A stretch of 64,000 bases of DNA from Lasiodiplodia sp. COLG20 (GCA_009801085.1 VNWV01000042.1:1-64000), one strand, 5' to 3'; shown: positions 10,725 through 22,855, counted from the first letter of the stretch. Notes: generated by a model not told the origin, from the letters alone. A program made the numbers and translations.

Positions 10725-13700
10725 ATGTCCTCGCTGCCCCGCAACCCGCGCCCAGGGGCCAACGGCTATGCGAACGGCTACTCCGCCTCCGTCGGCCGCT
10801 ACGGCCAGCCCGACGACGACTACAGCAGCGTGCGAAGCTACGGCTCGGACAGGAGCCGCGACCGCCGCCCTGGAGGCTATGGCGGCTTCGACGACCAGCC
10901 CGACTACCAGGAGCGCCCCCGCGTCGCGCGCCCCACAAGTATCGAGCGGAGACGAGAAGTAAGGAGAAGCGGGGAGTTCAGCCGCCCTGGAAGCAGAAGC
11001 AGGCCGGACCATGCGCGTGGGGGAAATGCAAGCAAGCAGATTGAAGGTCAGTGGCCGTGCATGACACCTGGGAAGGCATACGCGTGGAGGATTGGAACAC
11101 GCACGATTGGGCAGACATGGCGGGCATTGCATGTGTTACCCGGCGGTGCTGACCAGCTGGTTTGTAGATGTGTTGGACCACATACAGAAAGAATGGACAT
11201 TCATGACGGACGAGAATTGTACCCCGGTCCAAGTTGCCCTCAAATTGCTCGACTCCAGCTCTCTCGGCCTCGCTGGCCGTCAGGAAGAGTTCATGGGCAC
11301 CAGCGCCGACCTTCAAACCGCACTGAAAGCCATTGTCAACGAGCACCATCAGGGCTTCAACAGCTCTATCGGTACCTACCACAAAATCCAGAACAGCTTG
11401 CAACAATCTCAACAACGTGTGCGAACGTTGAAAGAATCCTTGGTTTCTGCAAAGGACAATCTGTCAACCTCGAAGCCGGAGTTAAGGGCTTTCTCCGTCG
11501 CGTCGCAGAGCTATGATGAGATGCTGCAGATCCTGGGCTCCATAGAGCAGCTCCAGCACGTTCCGGAGAGACTGGAGGTTCGGATATCCGAGAAGAGATT
11601 CCTCCCTGCCGTAGACGTTCTGCAGGATGCCCTAAGATTGATAAGGAAGTCAGAGATGGAAAATATCGGGGCTTTGGGGGATCTCCGCGTCTACTTGAGC
11701 AACCAGGAACACTCCATGTCGGATGTTCTCATCGAAGAACTTCACAACCACCTTTACCTTAAATCGCCCTACTGCGAGGACCGCTGGAAGGTCCATGCGC
11801 AAAACCAACCTAAAAACGGAGCAGATGGCTCAACAGTGGGAATCGACTCTGGTCGCAAAGCTCTCTACCAGTTTTTGGACGGTCTGGATACCTCGGAAGC
11901 ATTGGTGGACGACGCATCACGCAACCCAGAAGCCGACACGTTCCATTACATCCAAGTCATCCTGGAGGCGCTCAACAAAATGAGCCGCCTCGACATCGCG
12001 ATAGAGTCAGTCATTCAACGTCTGCCTGTGGAACTCTTCAGGGTCGTTGAAAGGTCAAACACCGAAGTCGCCCAGAGACACCCAAGTTTAGTCCGTGGGT
12101 TCGCCAGCAAAGGAGGTGCAAAGACCAGCAGGTCTTATGAGAGTGACGAGACGCGTACTACACTGCTGAACGACCTTCTTTGGACACTCTACGCCCGTTT
12201 TGAAGCCATCGCGGAGAGCCACCGCATAGTTCATGATGTCGTCGCGGGCATTTCGAAGAGAGATGGCTTGCGGGATGTTGGAATGTTGACCAGCACCTTC
12301 AGAGAGCTGTGGAAGCTGTATCAGAGTGAAGTAAGTAAATGGAAACTCGACATGGCTATAGAGATATTAATCCAGATTCAGATGCGCTCCTTGCTCCATG
12401 ATTACTTGTCTACGGATGGCGAATTGGCTTTCCGATCCGCCCAGGGGGGTGGAACCAACGACAGTCCCTTCCTGAGGACGCAAAGAGACAAGACTAGAGT
12501 AAGTCTCGTATCGTCTTTAGCCATATGCGTTACTAACATTGCCCTAGAAAATGTTCAAACTCTCCGACATGGATATCACGTCCACAACCTTCGCCTCGGA
12601 GAGGGACGATTTGGAACACATACTCAAATCTTCTGTCCCCGGTCTCGTGTCTGATTCAAAGCGTATTAGCGGAGTAGCAACAAATTCCAACAACCAGGGA
12701 CAGGATGGCAGTGCCACTGGACACAAGCTCCTCGTGGAGCCCAGCGTTTTCAACATGGGAATATTGCTCCCCCCTTCACTTGGGTTCCTCAACCGGTTGA
12801 AGGAAGTTGTACCCCCCGGATCTGACGTGGTCACAAGCACACTCACCTCATTCCTGGACGACTTCCTCGTCAACGTTTTCCACCCCCAGCTGGATGAGAC
12901 CCTTATGGATCTGTGCGCACAGACGTTCATGGAAGCCGACACTTTCCAAGAAGATGCGCAGTGGCAGCTGCATTCCAAGAAACCCATTTTCAAGGTTAGT
13001 ACTTGCTAGAATATCCTAACATGTATCCTACTCTCTAACAACATTGCAGGGCACCACCAAATTCTTCTCTCTCATCACAGCCTTCTGCAAAATGCTTGAT
13101 AACCTTCCCCACGACCAAGCCTTTAGCCAGCTCATCATCACTCAGATGGTGTCATACTATGACAAGTGCTATGGCTGGTACAAAACGCTGGTTACTCGAG
13201 CCCAGGAGAAGAAGTTGAAGGCTTCGGCTGCTTTGAGAGAGAATCAAGATGTTTCAAAGAAGCTTGCAGCTCTACTGGAAGCGGATGATACGAACCGAGA
13301 AGATCTCCTCAACGAATCAATGGAGCTTGTCATATCAGTGTCGAACTACCAATCTCTCAAGGGGCCAGACCTGATCAACGATCGCAAGAACGTCGCGGCT
13401 TTGTGCCTTCTTTACACTAGCATGAAATGGCTGGCGAGCAAAGTGCAGAGCCTTCGCCATATCAGCGATCGCGCCACTGATTCGTCGCGGCCCGATGGAG
13501 GCAGGCAACAGCACAGGCGGCGATGGACTAATGTAGGCTCAGTGGAGCCACGTGGTGATGGCAACCCTGTTTTCCTGCCCCTCAACCAGGAAACTGCTGT
13601 GTATGTGTTCCCCCTTCACCGGCTTACAACGCACATTCAAGCTGACTCCAAACAGTGCATTCGATGGCGTTGTCAACTCGTACCATGAGCTTGCCGCCAT

Positions 13701-14330
13701 TATCCTGCAGACGCTGCATCTGGAGGTCCGATGCCATGTCATGTACCACGTCAACCAGCTCTTCCAAGGTTCATACCGCCTTGACCAGTTGTTCAACGAG
13801 CCCGACCCAGATGTCCTCAAATTGAACTCTGAGCTGAGTGAGATCGATGAGGAAATCGGCGGGCAGCTCCTGACACCGCAGCACGAGTAAGCCTATAGGA
13901 TCCCCCATAAATAATCAAGTCTTGCTGACAGCTCCTTAGTTACATCACCCATGGTTTAGGGGCTCTCGCCGATACCCTTCTGGTCAAAAACTCCAACAGA
14001 ATAGGGCGAATGAACGATAACGGCTCCGGGCGTATGCAGCTGAATATCCTCGTCTTGCAGCAAAACCTTAAGAACATCGAACCCGGGGCGGTGCTGAACA
14101 AGGCAACCCAGTACTACACCATGTTCACGACCGGGCCAGAATCCATTGTAGCGGTGGCGAAGGGGTCGAAGGAAAACAAATGCCCCTTCACCCATGACGA
14201 ACTCAAGGTCCTCGTGGAGCTGCACTACAGTGAGGATTCAGCAAGCGAGCGGAGGGAAACGGCAATGAGGGCCAAGTCGGGCATGAACGATTATCTGCTG
14301 CAACTGAGCGAGCACATGTGGACTGAGTAA
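10725..14330 (+). CDS. SEC8: Exocyst complex subunit Sec8
   Basis: Seven exons: 10725..11046, 11168..12330, 12376..12498, 12548..12994, 13050..13600, 13656..13886, 13940..14330, giving 1075 residues, normal for fungal Sec8. A disordered Gly/Arg/Tyr-rich N-terminus leads into the conserved IEDVLDHIQKEWTFM region, a coiled coil with the motif HHQGFNSSIGTYHKIQ, and the helical-bundle body (RELWKLYQSE|IQMRSLLHDYL, then NQETAVAFDGVVNSYHELA near the C-terminus). Sec8 is a core subunit of the exocyst, which tethers secretory vesicles at the plasma membrane at sites of polarised growth. The intron at 12331..12375 is only 45 nt and is in frame if retained; I splice it because it is bounded by GTAAGT and CAG and removal restores the family sequence. 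That junction is the least certain one. Confidence 0.93.
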
Positions 14331-14663
14331 TGAATAATAGGGTCGCATAGGCGTTAACAGATGTGGTTACAGCGTCTGGGGTGTACTAGATATTGCGAAT
14401 CAGCCATACTGTCGTTGGCAATAATGAAGTATATCAAAATTTGGAATTGCCGGATGATTTGCTAGTTGTAATATTCGACGGACTGAGGAATTGCTAGTCT
14501 GAATGATTTACTTTAGCGTTCCAAATGTGCTGTTGAGTTGGTTTGGATAGTAAGGGGGTCACACGCGAAACACGGTCGCGCGTCTTCACATGCTCGCGGA
14601 TCACCTTGAACTACATCATTGCACCAAAGCTTCACCCGAGTCACTCAAGCGACACCAACAACC
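14331..14663. other. Short intergenic region
   Basis: Separates SEC8 from the PIG-P gene on the same strand. AT-richer than the genes; no feature recognised beyond the leader context ACAACC before the ATG at 14664. Confidence 0.4.
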
Positions 14664-16043
14664 ATGCCGCCGCAGAGCAGAGGCAATGGCCTTCCTACAG
14701 GCTTCCACTCGAAATCAACACCCAACCTCCCGACGCTCAGCTCCCTCAATTCTGACCTAGCGCCTGCGCCAAATCCCCCAAGTGCCAGAACCGACGCGCC
14801 CAGCAACCCGCTTTCCCCAACCGACACGGCCACGTCCCCATCAGAACCTGCCTCAGTAGAAGACAATCTCTCCCCCGAAGACCTATTCACGTTCGACGAC
14901 GCCTCAGGAACCAGCAGCGCCTCCGACGATGAGTTCGACTTCGACTTGGACCGCGACAGCTCCGACCTGCCCGGCGGCCGCAGCACCAGCACCGACGGCA
15001 ACGAGAAGCCCCGGCGCCAGCTATACTCTCACCCATCGCGCTCACACTCAGCGCTACCGCACACGTCATCGGCACTGTTCCCGCCCTTCTACAACCGGCC
15101 GCCCACGCCGCTGCCACCCAGCCCATCGCTGACGTCGCTGCTACGACCATCATCCTTCTCGGCGCAGACGTCGCGGCCCACGACGCCCGACTCGTCCGAT
15201 GTCGAGGGCATGACGCCCAGCGCGGGCAGCCGCCGCACCGCGAACACGTCGGCCTCGACGGCCACGAACACCACGACGACGGCGACACACACCACCACCA
15301 CCGGCGGGGGTGGTGGCGGCAGCGGCGGTGGCGGCACGAGCAGCAAGCGCGCTCCGAGCGCGACGTCGGGCGTGAGCGCGTCGGGCACGGGCGGCGCGGG
15401 CACGCCGACGGGGAACAGCATGGCGACGGCGTTCGCGTCGGCGACGCTGGTGCCGCGCGCCAGCCCAAAGGTGCCGACGTACGAGTACTACGGCTTCTTC
15501 ATCTACCTGGCGTCCAGCTTCGCGTTCCTGATGTACCTGCTGTGGGCGTACCTGCCCCGCCCGTTCCTGCACCAGCTCGGCATCTACTACTACCCGAACC
15601 GCTGGTGGGCGCTGGCCGTGCCGGCTTGGCTGGTCGTGCTGGTCATTTATATCTACGTGGCCCTCGCGAGCTATAATTTGGGATATTTGACGCTGCCGAT
15701 GGGGAGCAGTGAGAATGTCGTAGACGATGCAGCGCAGATTGCAACGCTGGATTCGAGGGGCAGGGTTGTGAGGAAAGGGAAGGATGGGAAGTTGGAGAAG
15801 GTACCCGTGAGGAAGGGAAGTGGAAGGCACAGCAGAGACGGGTCAATGAAGGATTCAAAGGGCGTCGCAGGCTATGCGGTGGATCCGGGAACGAATGTGG
15901 ATTGGAAGGCCATCTGGGGTGAGAGCACCGATGCGGTCCTGGATGTGCCAGTCGGCGGTGTTTGTGAAATTCTGTATGGCGATGGGAGAGACACAGACGG
16001 CGAGGATGGGGAGGTAAATGGGTCGGTTAATGGGGCATTATGA
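14664..16043 (+). CDS. PIG-P family subunit of GPI-GlcNAc transferase
   Basis: Intronless frame of 459 residues from the first ATG after an ACAACC context; the open frame continues upstream only from a TTG. Residues 1-265 are disordered, rich in Ser/Thr/Pro with a (Gly) tract. From about residue 268 the PIG-P domain begins: two membrane segments (YYGFFIYLASSFAFLMYLLW and WWALAVPAWLVVLVIYIYVA) separated by the conserved LGIYYYPNRWW loop, then a tail with DWKAIWGES...DVPVGGVCEILYG, which fits the usual P-x-x-x-V-x-x-x-LY ending. PIG-P/Gpi19 is a small ER subunit of the enzyme that starts GPI-anchor synthesis by moving GlcNAc to phosphatidylinositol. The long disordered N-terminal extension is common in filamentous fungi and absent from the yeast protein. 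Confidence 0.9.
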   Translation: MPPQSRGNGLPTGFHSKSTPNLPTLSSLNSDLAPAPNPPSARTDAPSNPLSPTDTATSPSEPASVEDNLSPEDLFTFDDASGTSSASDDEFDFDLDRDSSDLPGGRSTSTDGNEKPRRQLYSHPSRSHSALPHTSSALFPPFYNRPPTPLPPSPSLTSLLRPSSFSAQTSRPTTPDSSDVEGMTPSAGSRRTANTSASTATNTTTTATHTTTTGGGGGGSGGGGTSSKRAPSATSGVSASGTGGAGTPTGNSMATAFASATLVPRASPKVPTYEYYGFFIYLASSFAFLMYLLWAYLPRPFLHQLGIYYYPNRWWALAVPAWLVVLVIYIYVALASYNLGYLTLPMGSSENVVDDAAQIATLDSRGRVVRKGKDGKLEKVPVRKGSGRHSRDGSMKDSKGVAGYAVDPGTNVDWKAIWGESTDAVLDVPVGGVCEILYGDGRDTDGEDGEVNGSVNGAL

Positions 16044-16620
16044 TCTGACGTGGGCATTCTCTTAATAGGTACGTGAGTAGCTCAACTCTGGTTTCTTGCA
16101 ATATGGGTTTTGGATGGTCCATCAGAGTAAAAGGGACCGCAAAGGTTACGTAGGCGGGTAGCAATGCTACAATTAGCTACGAATAATTGGCAAATCCATC
16201 TCGGAAGACCCGAAGGCAAAGCCGCAGAGGCTTTCGAGAGAAAAAAATAGATATTGATGAGCGCATTCTCATATCAAGATATTATGTTAACTGACAGACC
16301 AACCACTGCAGGATGTTCTCCATTCATTACAGGCTCGGTAGCTTGTAACTCTTTCGTCCGCAGCTTCCTATTCTGATTGGCTTGCGTCACACCCAGTGTT
16401 CCGACAAGCTCCATGCCCAAGGCGGGAGGCCGAAGGCGGGTGCTTGCTGACGTTTGTCTGCTCCGCAACTTCCTTAGTCCAGAGTGAGCTCAAAGGCACC
16501 ACCGCTTTCCAACTTCCGGGACGATTGTCAAAGGTTCTTCATCTCATCATCTCATCACTCGCCCGCCTTCCTCCCCATTGTTATTCAGCTACTCAGTCCC
16601 TACCTCTCGTGCAAATCAAT
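16044..16620. other. Intergenic region, nothing recognised
   Basis: Between the PIG-P gene and the carboxypeptidase gene, both on the plus strand. Holds the promoter and a pyrimidine-rich leader just before the ATG at 16621; no other feature seen. Confidence 0.4.
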
Positions 16621-18428
16621 ATGCTACGTTCAAAGGTCCTCTGCGCGTTAGCGATCTTTCAAGTCGGCTTCCTCAGGCCGGCACAGGCACTACACGGACC
16701 TTTCGAAGGAGGCCCCCCTGCGAATGCCACAGATCTCAAGATCATCCGCTCTCCTCAAGGCGCAGAGATACGGTTCAAAGAGCCGAAGATATGCGAAACT
16801 ACACCTGGAGTAAAGTCTTACTCCGGATACATCTCTCTGAATGAGACGACGAATATGTTCTTTTGGTTTTTCGAGAGGCGAAAAGATCCCCATAATGCTC
16901 CGTTCACACTTTGGCTCTCTGGTGAGTTTTAATCAGCTCCATCGTCCGAGACCAGAAGCTGATAATCTGAGTTAACCAGGCGGACCGGGGGCTGATTCCA
17001 TGGGTTCACTTTTCCTAGGAAATGGCCCTTGCAAGATCTCTGCGAACTTAACGGCTGAGCACAACCCATGGTCCTGGAACGAAGTCTCCAACATGCTGTA
17101 TCTCTCCCAGCCGATTGGTGTTGGCTTCTCGTATACGACTAAAGAAGAAGGATGTTTCGGAGAGCAGTTCTTCAACTGCACGAAGCCTACCGGGAGATAC
17201 TGCAAAGTCAATCCAGACGCACATACGACGTCTTATGCTGCTGCCGAATCCACGTGGCACATTTTGCAAGCATTCATAACGAATTTGCCACAGCTTGATC
17301 CCGCCCTCTCCAACAAAGATGTGGATTTCCATCTTTGGACAGAATCAGTCAGTCTTCAAGAACTACTGTTTTGATATGTTCATGTCCTAACACCATCTCA
17401 GTACGGCGGTCACTACGGCCCAGCTTTCTTTGACTACTTTTACGAACACAACCTCGCCATCGGTAACGGCACAGAAAACGGCACGCATATTAACATGGGA
17501 ACTCTCGGCATCATGAACGGCCTCATCGACCTCAAGATACAGGCACCCTATTTCTACATTTTCGCCAACAACAACACCTACGGGATCAAAGCCGTAAGCG
17601 AGATACCTTGCTCTGCATCAAACCCCTTTCTTTTCCTCCGTGACTAAATATGTATCTTCTTCCGTTTAGCTCAATGACTCTGAATACACCTTAATGGAAT
17701 CCATCTATCGCATGCCCGGCGGCTGCGTCGACACCTCCAACATCTGCGCCGCTACCGACCGCTCCACCTTCCATGGCAAAGTGTCGTGCGCTACCGCGAC
17801 CCACATCTGCTACAGGATGATCACCAACATATACAAGAAGCTGCATTCCCACAGCATGTACGACATCCGTGGGCCGGTCTGGTACATGCCGTACGGATTT
17901 GTCAGGTTCCTCAACCTCGCCGACACGCAGGCCGCGCTCGGCGTGAGCATCAACTACACGTCATGGGTGTCCGATGACGTGTACCAGGGCTTCTCCGACT
18001 ACGGCGAGTTCGCGTACCCGACTTTCATAAAGGATTTGGAGAGCCTTTTGCGGAGGGGCGTGAGAGTGGCGCTGTTTTACGGAGATGCGGACTACATATG
18101 CAATTGGATGGGCGGGGAGGCGGTGTCGTTGGCCTTGGAGTTTGACGGCCAGAATGATTTCAGAGGCGCCGGTTACGCGCCGCTGGTCCTGAATGAGACT
18201 GAGTACGGCGTGGTGAGGCAGTATGGGAATCTCAGCTTCGCGAAGATTTACAAAAGCGGGCATACGATTCCATTCGATCAGCCGGTGGTGAGTTTAGAGT
18301 TTTTCAGGAGAACTCTGGAGGGTTTGAGCGTCAGTGACGGGTTGGTGAGGGTGGGGAAGAGCTATAAGACGAATGGAACGGCGAAGGCGACGCATACGGA
18401 GAGCGATGTGCCGCCGGCTACGGGGTAA
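16621..18428 (+). CDS. Secreted serine carboxypeptidase (peptidase family S10)
   Basis: Four exons: 16621..16921, 16980..17347, 17402..17593, 17670..18428, giving 539 residues. A signal peptide is clear ([18 protein letters not shown]). S10 hallmarks: substrate-binding LWLS|GGPGADS, nucleophile in WTES|YGGHYG (Ser223, with the codon ending exactly at an exon junction), catalytic Asp428 in [10 protein letters not shown] and His485 in [11 protein letters not shown]. Numerous N-x-S/T sites suggest heavy glycosylation. The enzyme removes C-terminal residues from peptides at acid pH, either outside the cell or in the vacuole. The family usually has GGPGxSS; here the position after GPG is Ala-Asp-Ser, a small variation. 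No C-terminal GPI signal is evident. The donor of the second intron (GTCAGT) is slightly unusual but is fixed by the active-site sequence. Confidence 0.94.
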
Positions 18429-20003
18429 ATTCTTGCCGGGGGAGGAACCAGTTCCTCTGGCAGTAGTCCCCTATGTCTAACCTAGCCCTCTCACCTTTTT
18501 CACTTTCCTTTACTTTTTTCTTTTTTTTTGACGGTTTCCCTATGCTCTGTATTTCATAACGAATCAAACTCAGGTGCTCTCTACGCTGGGCTGTTCTTTG
18601 TGAAAAGGGTCTCTCTTGGGCTGATGGCAATTGCTCGTTGCTCTCGTCACTCTTGCTCTTATCAACCCATATGACTTTGCTGCATCGACCAAGGCTTTGT
18701 AACATTTGGAACGATGTTCCCGATCAGGCCCGCGCAACATCAACTAGAAGAGAAGTGAAACGTGCTGTTATCTTTTCCAGAACAGGGCCCGGGACGTTAA
18801 AATGAACTAATTTTGCACAAGATATTTCGTAATGCCTTGCAGGCTTTCAGACTTCCGGCGCACGTGCAGCTTAGAACATTTAGAGGGGGCGTGTTGTGTC
18901 TCGACGATGCTCAAAATTGCAACCAAGCCTCGGCCAAGCTGAAATCTGCATCCCCATGCGCCTTATTATCACCCGCAAAGCCTATCATAGGGAAAGAAAA
19001 AAAAGGCTTTAAAGCATATCATAAAGTCATGGGGAAGGTCCAACTGAACTTCTATTTACAGGAGAACACATTCTGGCAATGTACTACAGCGCCCATAGGA
19101 CGCATCTTGAAGCCGCCGGAATCTGAAGAGGGCTGGTGACTGACTTGAATGCTAGTAGTAGATGGTTATGTTATTTGTGAAGGGGTGATGGCTAAAAGTC
19201 TGGGATAAGTTTCGTGCTACGCTTGAAGCCTTAACCGACCTTGTACGGTAGTGAAACAAGGAACACCAACATGACACAAATGGTATCCAGAACAAATCGC
19301 TGAAGGCTAGTTCCTCTGAACTCCATGCTGTATTTAAATATTTCTGCCGGTCTATGTCACGTGATCTGTATTCCTCATCAGCCTATTTGTGTGCCTCGTT
19401 GAGAGATTAGATTTCTCATTGACAGCGACTGAGTCTTAGTAGATAGTTATAGAGTGAGTCGTGACCAATCTCTGGAGAGTTGGAGGCGCTGTTGGCGTAG
19501 GTCTTCGTACTTCCAGAAGTAGTTTGATTCTTTCAATTCAGATCATATTCGGCTGCTCGGGAAGGTTTGGTGAAGCAAGCCCTCCGCAGTCATTCATTTA
19601 CAAGCATGCATCAGTAAGTCTAAGCGGATGTCAAAGTAAACAAGTAATTCCAGAGTGCTCTGATTTGTCCATGTGAAGGTGCGTGTCAAGCCCCGGACTG
19701 TTCTGATTGGCTGTATGATACCTCGCTTACCAAAGGGAGTCTGGCTGGGAAATTTCTTGCGGCCCCTTTAAGTGGGACCTCCTGCTCGACCCTCCTAAAA
19801 CCTTCCTCGACGAAACGCATTAACAGAAGAGGCCGTTCAACCTGTTTCACCGACCCACACGCTCTTAAAGCCCTCTTTCGCCATCTGTCTCCGAGGCCTT
19901 TCCATGCCTACGAGAGAGCGGCCAGCGATCGCTTGAAGAGGGAGCGCACGGGCCTGGAACGGTCGGTACATAAACCAAACACGCGATGCTCCTCTCTCGA
20001 AAA
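18429..20003. other. Long intergenic region without a supported gene
   Basis: About 1.6 kb between the carboxypeptidase and the tRNA-Ile gene. It has lower GC than flanking genes and only open frames with no protein features; one of 108 codons starts at a TTG. No repeat or mobile-element terminus was seen. Confidence 0.45.
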
Positions 20004-20112
20004 AGTCCTGTGACGCAGTGGCTAGCGTGTCGTTCTTATACTCTTCCCAGCTTGGGAATTGTATGGCCATTGAGGTTATGCGAAAGTCGTGGGTTCGACC
20101 CCCACCAGGACT
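20004..20112 (+). tRNA. tRNA-Ile (anticodon UAU) with a 37-nt intron
   Basis: Cloverleaf drawn by hand. The acceptor stem AGTCCTG (20004-20010) pairs perfectly with CAGGACT (20106-20112). U8-G9 follow, then D stem ACGC/GCGT, anticodon stem TCGTT with TGCGA, and T arm GTGGG-TTCGACC-CCCAC. The anticodon loop reads C-T-TAT-A with the intron (20041..20077) directly after position 37, the canonical place. The intron contains a perfect hairpin TTCCCA-GCT-TGGGAA. One weakness is a U-U mismatch at 31:39 plus a G-U pair at 30:40. T-runs soon downstream (from about 20123) could serve as the Pol III terminator. Decodes the rare AUA isoleucine codon. Confidence 0.88.
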
Positions 20113-20469
20113 AGGACTTTATCTTTTTGCATTCTTTTTGGTTGCGGGTGGGGCGAAGTGTGTTGTGGCGTTGAATCAGGCTAAAGCGGGCAGGGTGCGG
20201 CCACAAATTCTCCATTTTAGTGATTATAGAAGAAGTCGTTGCCGTACACTGCCCACACTCTATTCCCTCGCTTGGACGTCAGCAACTTGGCGTCAGCACC
20301 TTGATGTCTGCTCAGCAATGTTCTTCTGAGCCATTTCTCTTCACGTTTTGTACTCTTATCTTTAACAAACAACAACAGTCCATGTCCATCCACTCCGTGA
20401 AAGAATCTCTGATTTTACTTTATTGAACGACACTACAGGTTCTGTATTGAGTCTCCCGATCTATCTGTG
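20113..20469. other. Intergenic region after tRNA-Ile
   Basis: Holds the T-rich stretch after the tRNA and the 3' region of the alcohol dehydrogenase gene on the other strand. Nothing else recognised. Confidence 0.4.
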
Positions 20470-21549
20470 CTACTCATTCGCAAGAACAAACCGGTACCTT
20501 GGTTTCCCCGCTTCGAAATCAACAACCGCCTGGTTCGCTTCCTTCATCGGCCGCACCTGAACCCATGGCTTGATCTTCCTCTCGGCCGCCAGCTGCAGCA
20601 TCTCCTCGATCTCGTGCGGCGGACCAATCGCCGAGCCTCCAATCTTAATCTCCTTCATGATCAACGGGAACGCGTTGATGGCAGGCAGCGAGTCCTCGGG
20701 CGCGCCGACCTGGATGAAGGCGCCCCTGAACCTCAGCAGGCTCAGGTAGCCCATCAGCGGCATCTTCGGCGAGCTCACGGTCGACACGATCAGGTCGAGC
20801 GAGTTGACGTACGGGCTCGTGGTCGCCCAGTCCTCGTCCTCGTCGGTCGCGACGAAGCCCGTCGCGCCCATGGCCTCGGCATCCTTCTTCTTCGCGCCCG
20901 TCCGCGAGATAACAACAACCTCGTCCGCGCCCAGCGCCTTGGCGAACAGCACGCCGAAGTGGCCTAGCCCGCCGAGCCCGACGATGCCGACCTTCTTCCC
21001 GGGCCCGCAGCCGTTGCGCTTCAGCGGGCTGTAGACGGTGATGCCGCCGCACAGCATGGGCGCGGCGTCAGCGGACTCGATGCCGTCGGGGATTTTGATC
21101 ACGAAGTGGGACGGGCAGCGGTGGCGCGTGGCGTAGCCGCCGTAGGCCATGCCCTTGCCGTCCGGAAACGGCGCCGCGTACGTCGTCACCATCCCGGGGC
21201 AGTGGTTCTCGTTGCCGTCGGCGCAGAACTCGCACTCGGGCCGCAGGCACGACGAGCACTGCGCGCCCACGCCGACGCGGTCGCCGACCGCGATGGACTT
21301 CGTTACGGAACCGCCGACTTGGATCGCTCGCCCGACGATTTCGTGCCCCACGACGCACGGGTACGGCGTCGCGCCCCAGCCCGACCGCAGCGTGTGCAGG
21401 TCCGAGCCGCAGATGCCGCAGTGGCTGATCTGGATGTCGACGTCGGTCGCCTCGAACGGCTTGGGCGTGAAGGACTGCCATTTCATGTTGCCCTCGGCCG
21501 CGCTGGGGTCGAGGCCGCACCAGCCTTCGAAAGTGTCGTTGGCGGACAT
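20470..21549 (-). CDS. Zinc-dependent alcohol dehydrogenase, cinnamyl/ADH6 type
   Basis: Intronless, 359 residues from ATG 21549, the usual size. N-terminal GroES-like domain with catalytic-zinc ligands Cys47 (HCGICGSDLH) and His69-Glu70 (VVGHEIVG); a structural-zinc loop with four Cys (CLRPECEFCADGNENHC); then a Rossmann fold with GIVGLGGLGHFGV and an SRT after the second strand, which in this subfamily favours NADPH. The ending PRYRFVLANE is typical. Likely reduces aliphatic and aromatic (cinnamyl-type) aldehydes in the cytosol with NADPH, as yeast Adh6/Adh7 do. Its exact substrate cannot be read from sequence. It stands alone between the tRNA and an unrelated gene. Confidence 0.93.
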   Translation of the reverse strand: MSANDTFEGWCGLDPSAAEGNMKWQSFTPKPFEATDVDIQISHCGICGSDLHTLRSGWGATPYPCVVGHEIVGRAIQVGGSVTKSIAVGDRVGVGAQCSSCLRPECEFCADGNENHCPGMVTTYAAPFPDGKGMAYGGYATRHRCPSHFVIKIPDGIESADAAPMLCGGITVYSPLKRNGCGPGKKVGIVGLGGLGHFGVLFAKALGADEVVVISRTGAKKKDAEAMGATGFVATDEDEDWATTSPYVNSLDLIVSTVSSPKMPLMGYLSLLRFRGAFIQVGAPEDSLPAINAFPLIMKEIKIGGSAIGPPHEIEEMLQLAAERKIKPWVQVRPMKEANQAVVDFEAGKPRYRFVLANE

Positions 21550-22855
21550 GTTGTCTTTTGGAGATGGAGTGACTGGAAAAATTGAGGAAGAGGTGGTTAG
21601 AGGAGGTGATTAAGAAGAAGTGAATGTTTTAGGTGAAGGACGGAGAAATGATGCAGGTTGATTCCCATGCGAGAGGGGTGCTTTTAAAGACCAAGGTAAT
21701 GCATTAGGTGGACGTCACTATGGCTAACTCCCAGGCCTCCGGTATCTCCTATCTGCGGGTGAATAGCGCCCTGACCCCGGACGAATATGCACGCTGGAGA
21801 AGAATGCAACGGTCTCAGGTAAGTGGTCCCACTTACCCACCCCTCTAGCTCATGTTTTAAACGGATTTTCGGAGATAAACGGAGCATATGGACATTGAGC
21901 TCTTGGCCGGCAGCTTCGGATCCACTTCTCCTCCCGGTTAAAACTATGACCCTGGTGTTAATTGCACCTCCAAAAAGAAACATCAACGAGTCCTTATGAA
22001 GCGACAACGAACGAGATGCAGCACTCTGTCAACCTCCCCTTCGCAACTGCAGAAAGATTGTATACACTCTCGATGACGTGTATAATCAACACTAGTCCCG
22101 TCCCGCTCTGAGTCGTGCTCAGTTTCGGCCGCGGGATATCTTCGGCGTGCGCGACTGCTGGTATCAGACTTTGAATCGGCCGATCAGAGCTTGATACTCC
22201 TCAATCATGGCGAGATCATGGGGTTGGTTTGTATGATTCGGCTTTTCTTATTGGCTTATGGAGGCGGTCAAGATGATTCCCCGAGAACTATATACGTGGT
22301 ACTGGAACTTTCCACAAACACCCCGCAAATAGTTGCTCTGATTCTCCACCATTGATCGAGGTAGTCGCGTTTTACAATCGTGACCAAGGCCAGACAATTC
22401 CATCGCCATTCAGAAGCATTTTTCATAAGTTGCGTAAGACTGTAGTGTTTTTAAGACGATCAAATCAACAATTGGTTTGATGAAAGCCGCTCGTATCGAT
22501 CTCCCAACACCTACTCACTGATAGTATACTTTATTCTTCGTATTCTGATTTACGAAGAGAAAGGAAGTTATAACAGCATCCAAAGGGCTCATTACACTAG
22601 TCTCTCATTTCAATCTTATTCCACAGGTCTTTGTAATGATAAACCTCAACTCCGACAACACCACCTCACCTTCAACGGATCTTATACCTCAATGCGTATG
22701 ATGTAGGAGGAATTGGCATGTGCAATCTAGTATGCATGTAAAACATCGTCTGAAGAAGTAATGGTGCCGCCACTGCCTGGCTCTCTGAGGTTTATAACGA
22801 TGATCATCCAAACTACCCGGAACGACAAAGTCAGCACATCCACTTCCAATGCCGC
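21550..22855. other. Intergenic region, AT-richer, nothing recognised
   Basis: About 1.3 kb upstream of the alcohol dehydrogenase and downstream of the next minus-strand gene. No supported open frame, RNA or repeat. Presumably the dehydrogenase promoter and the 3' region of the neighbour. Confidence 0.45.
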
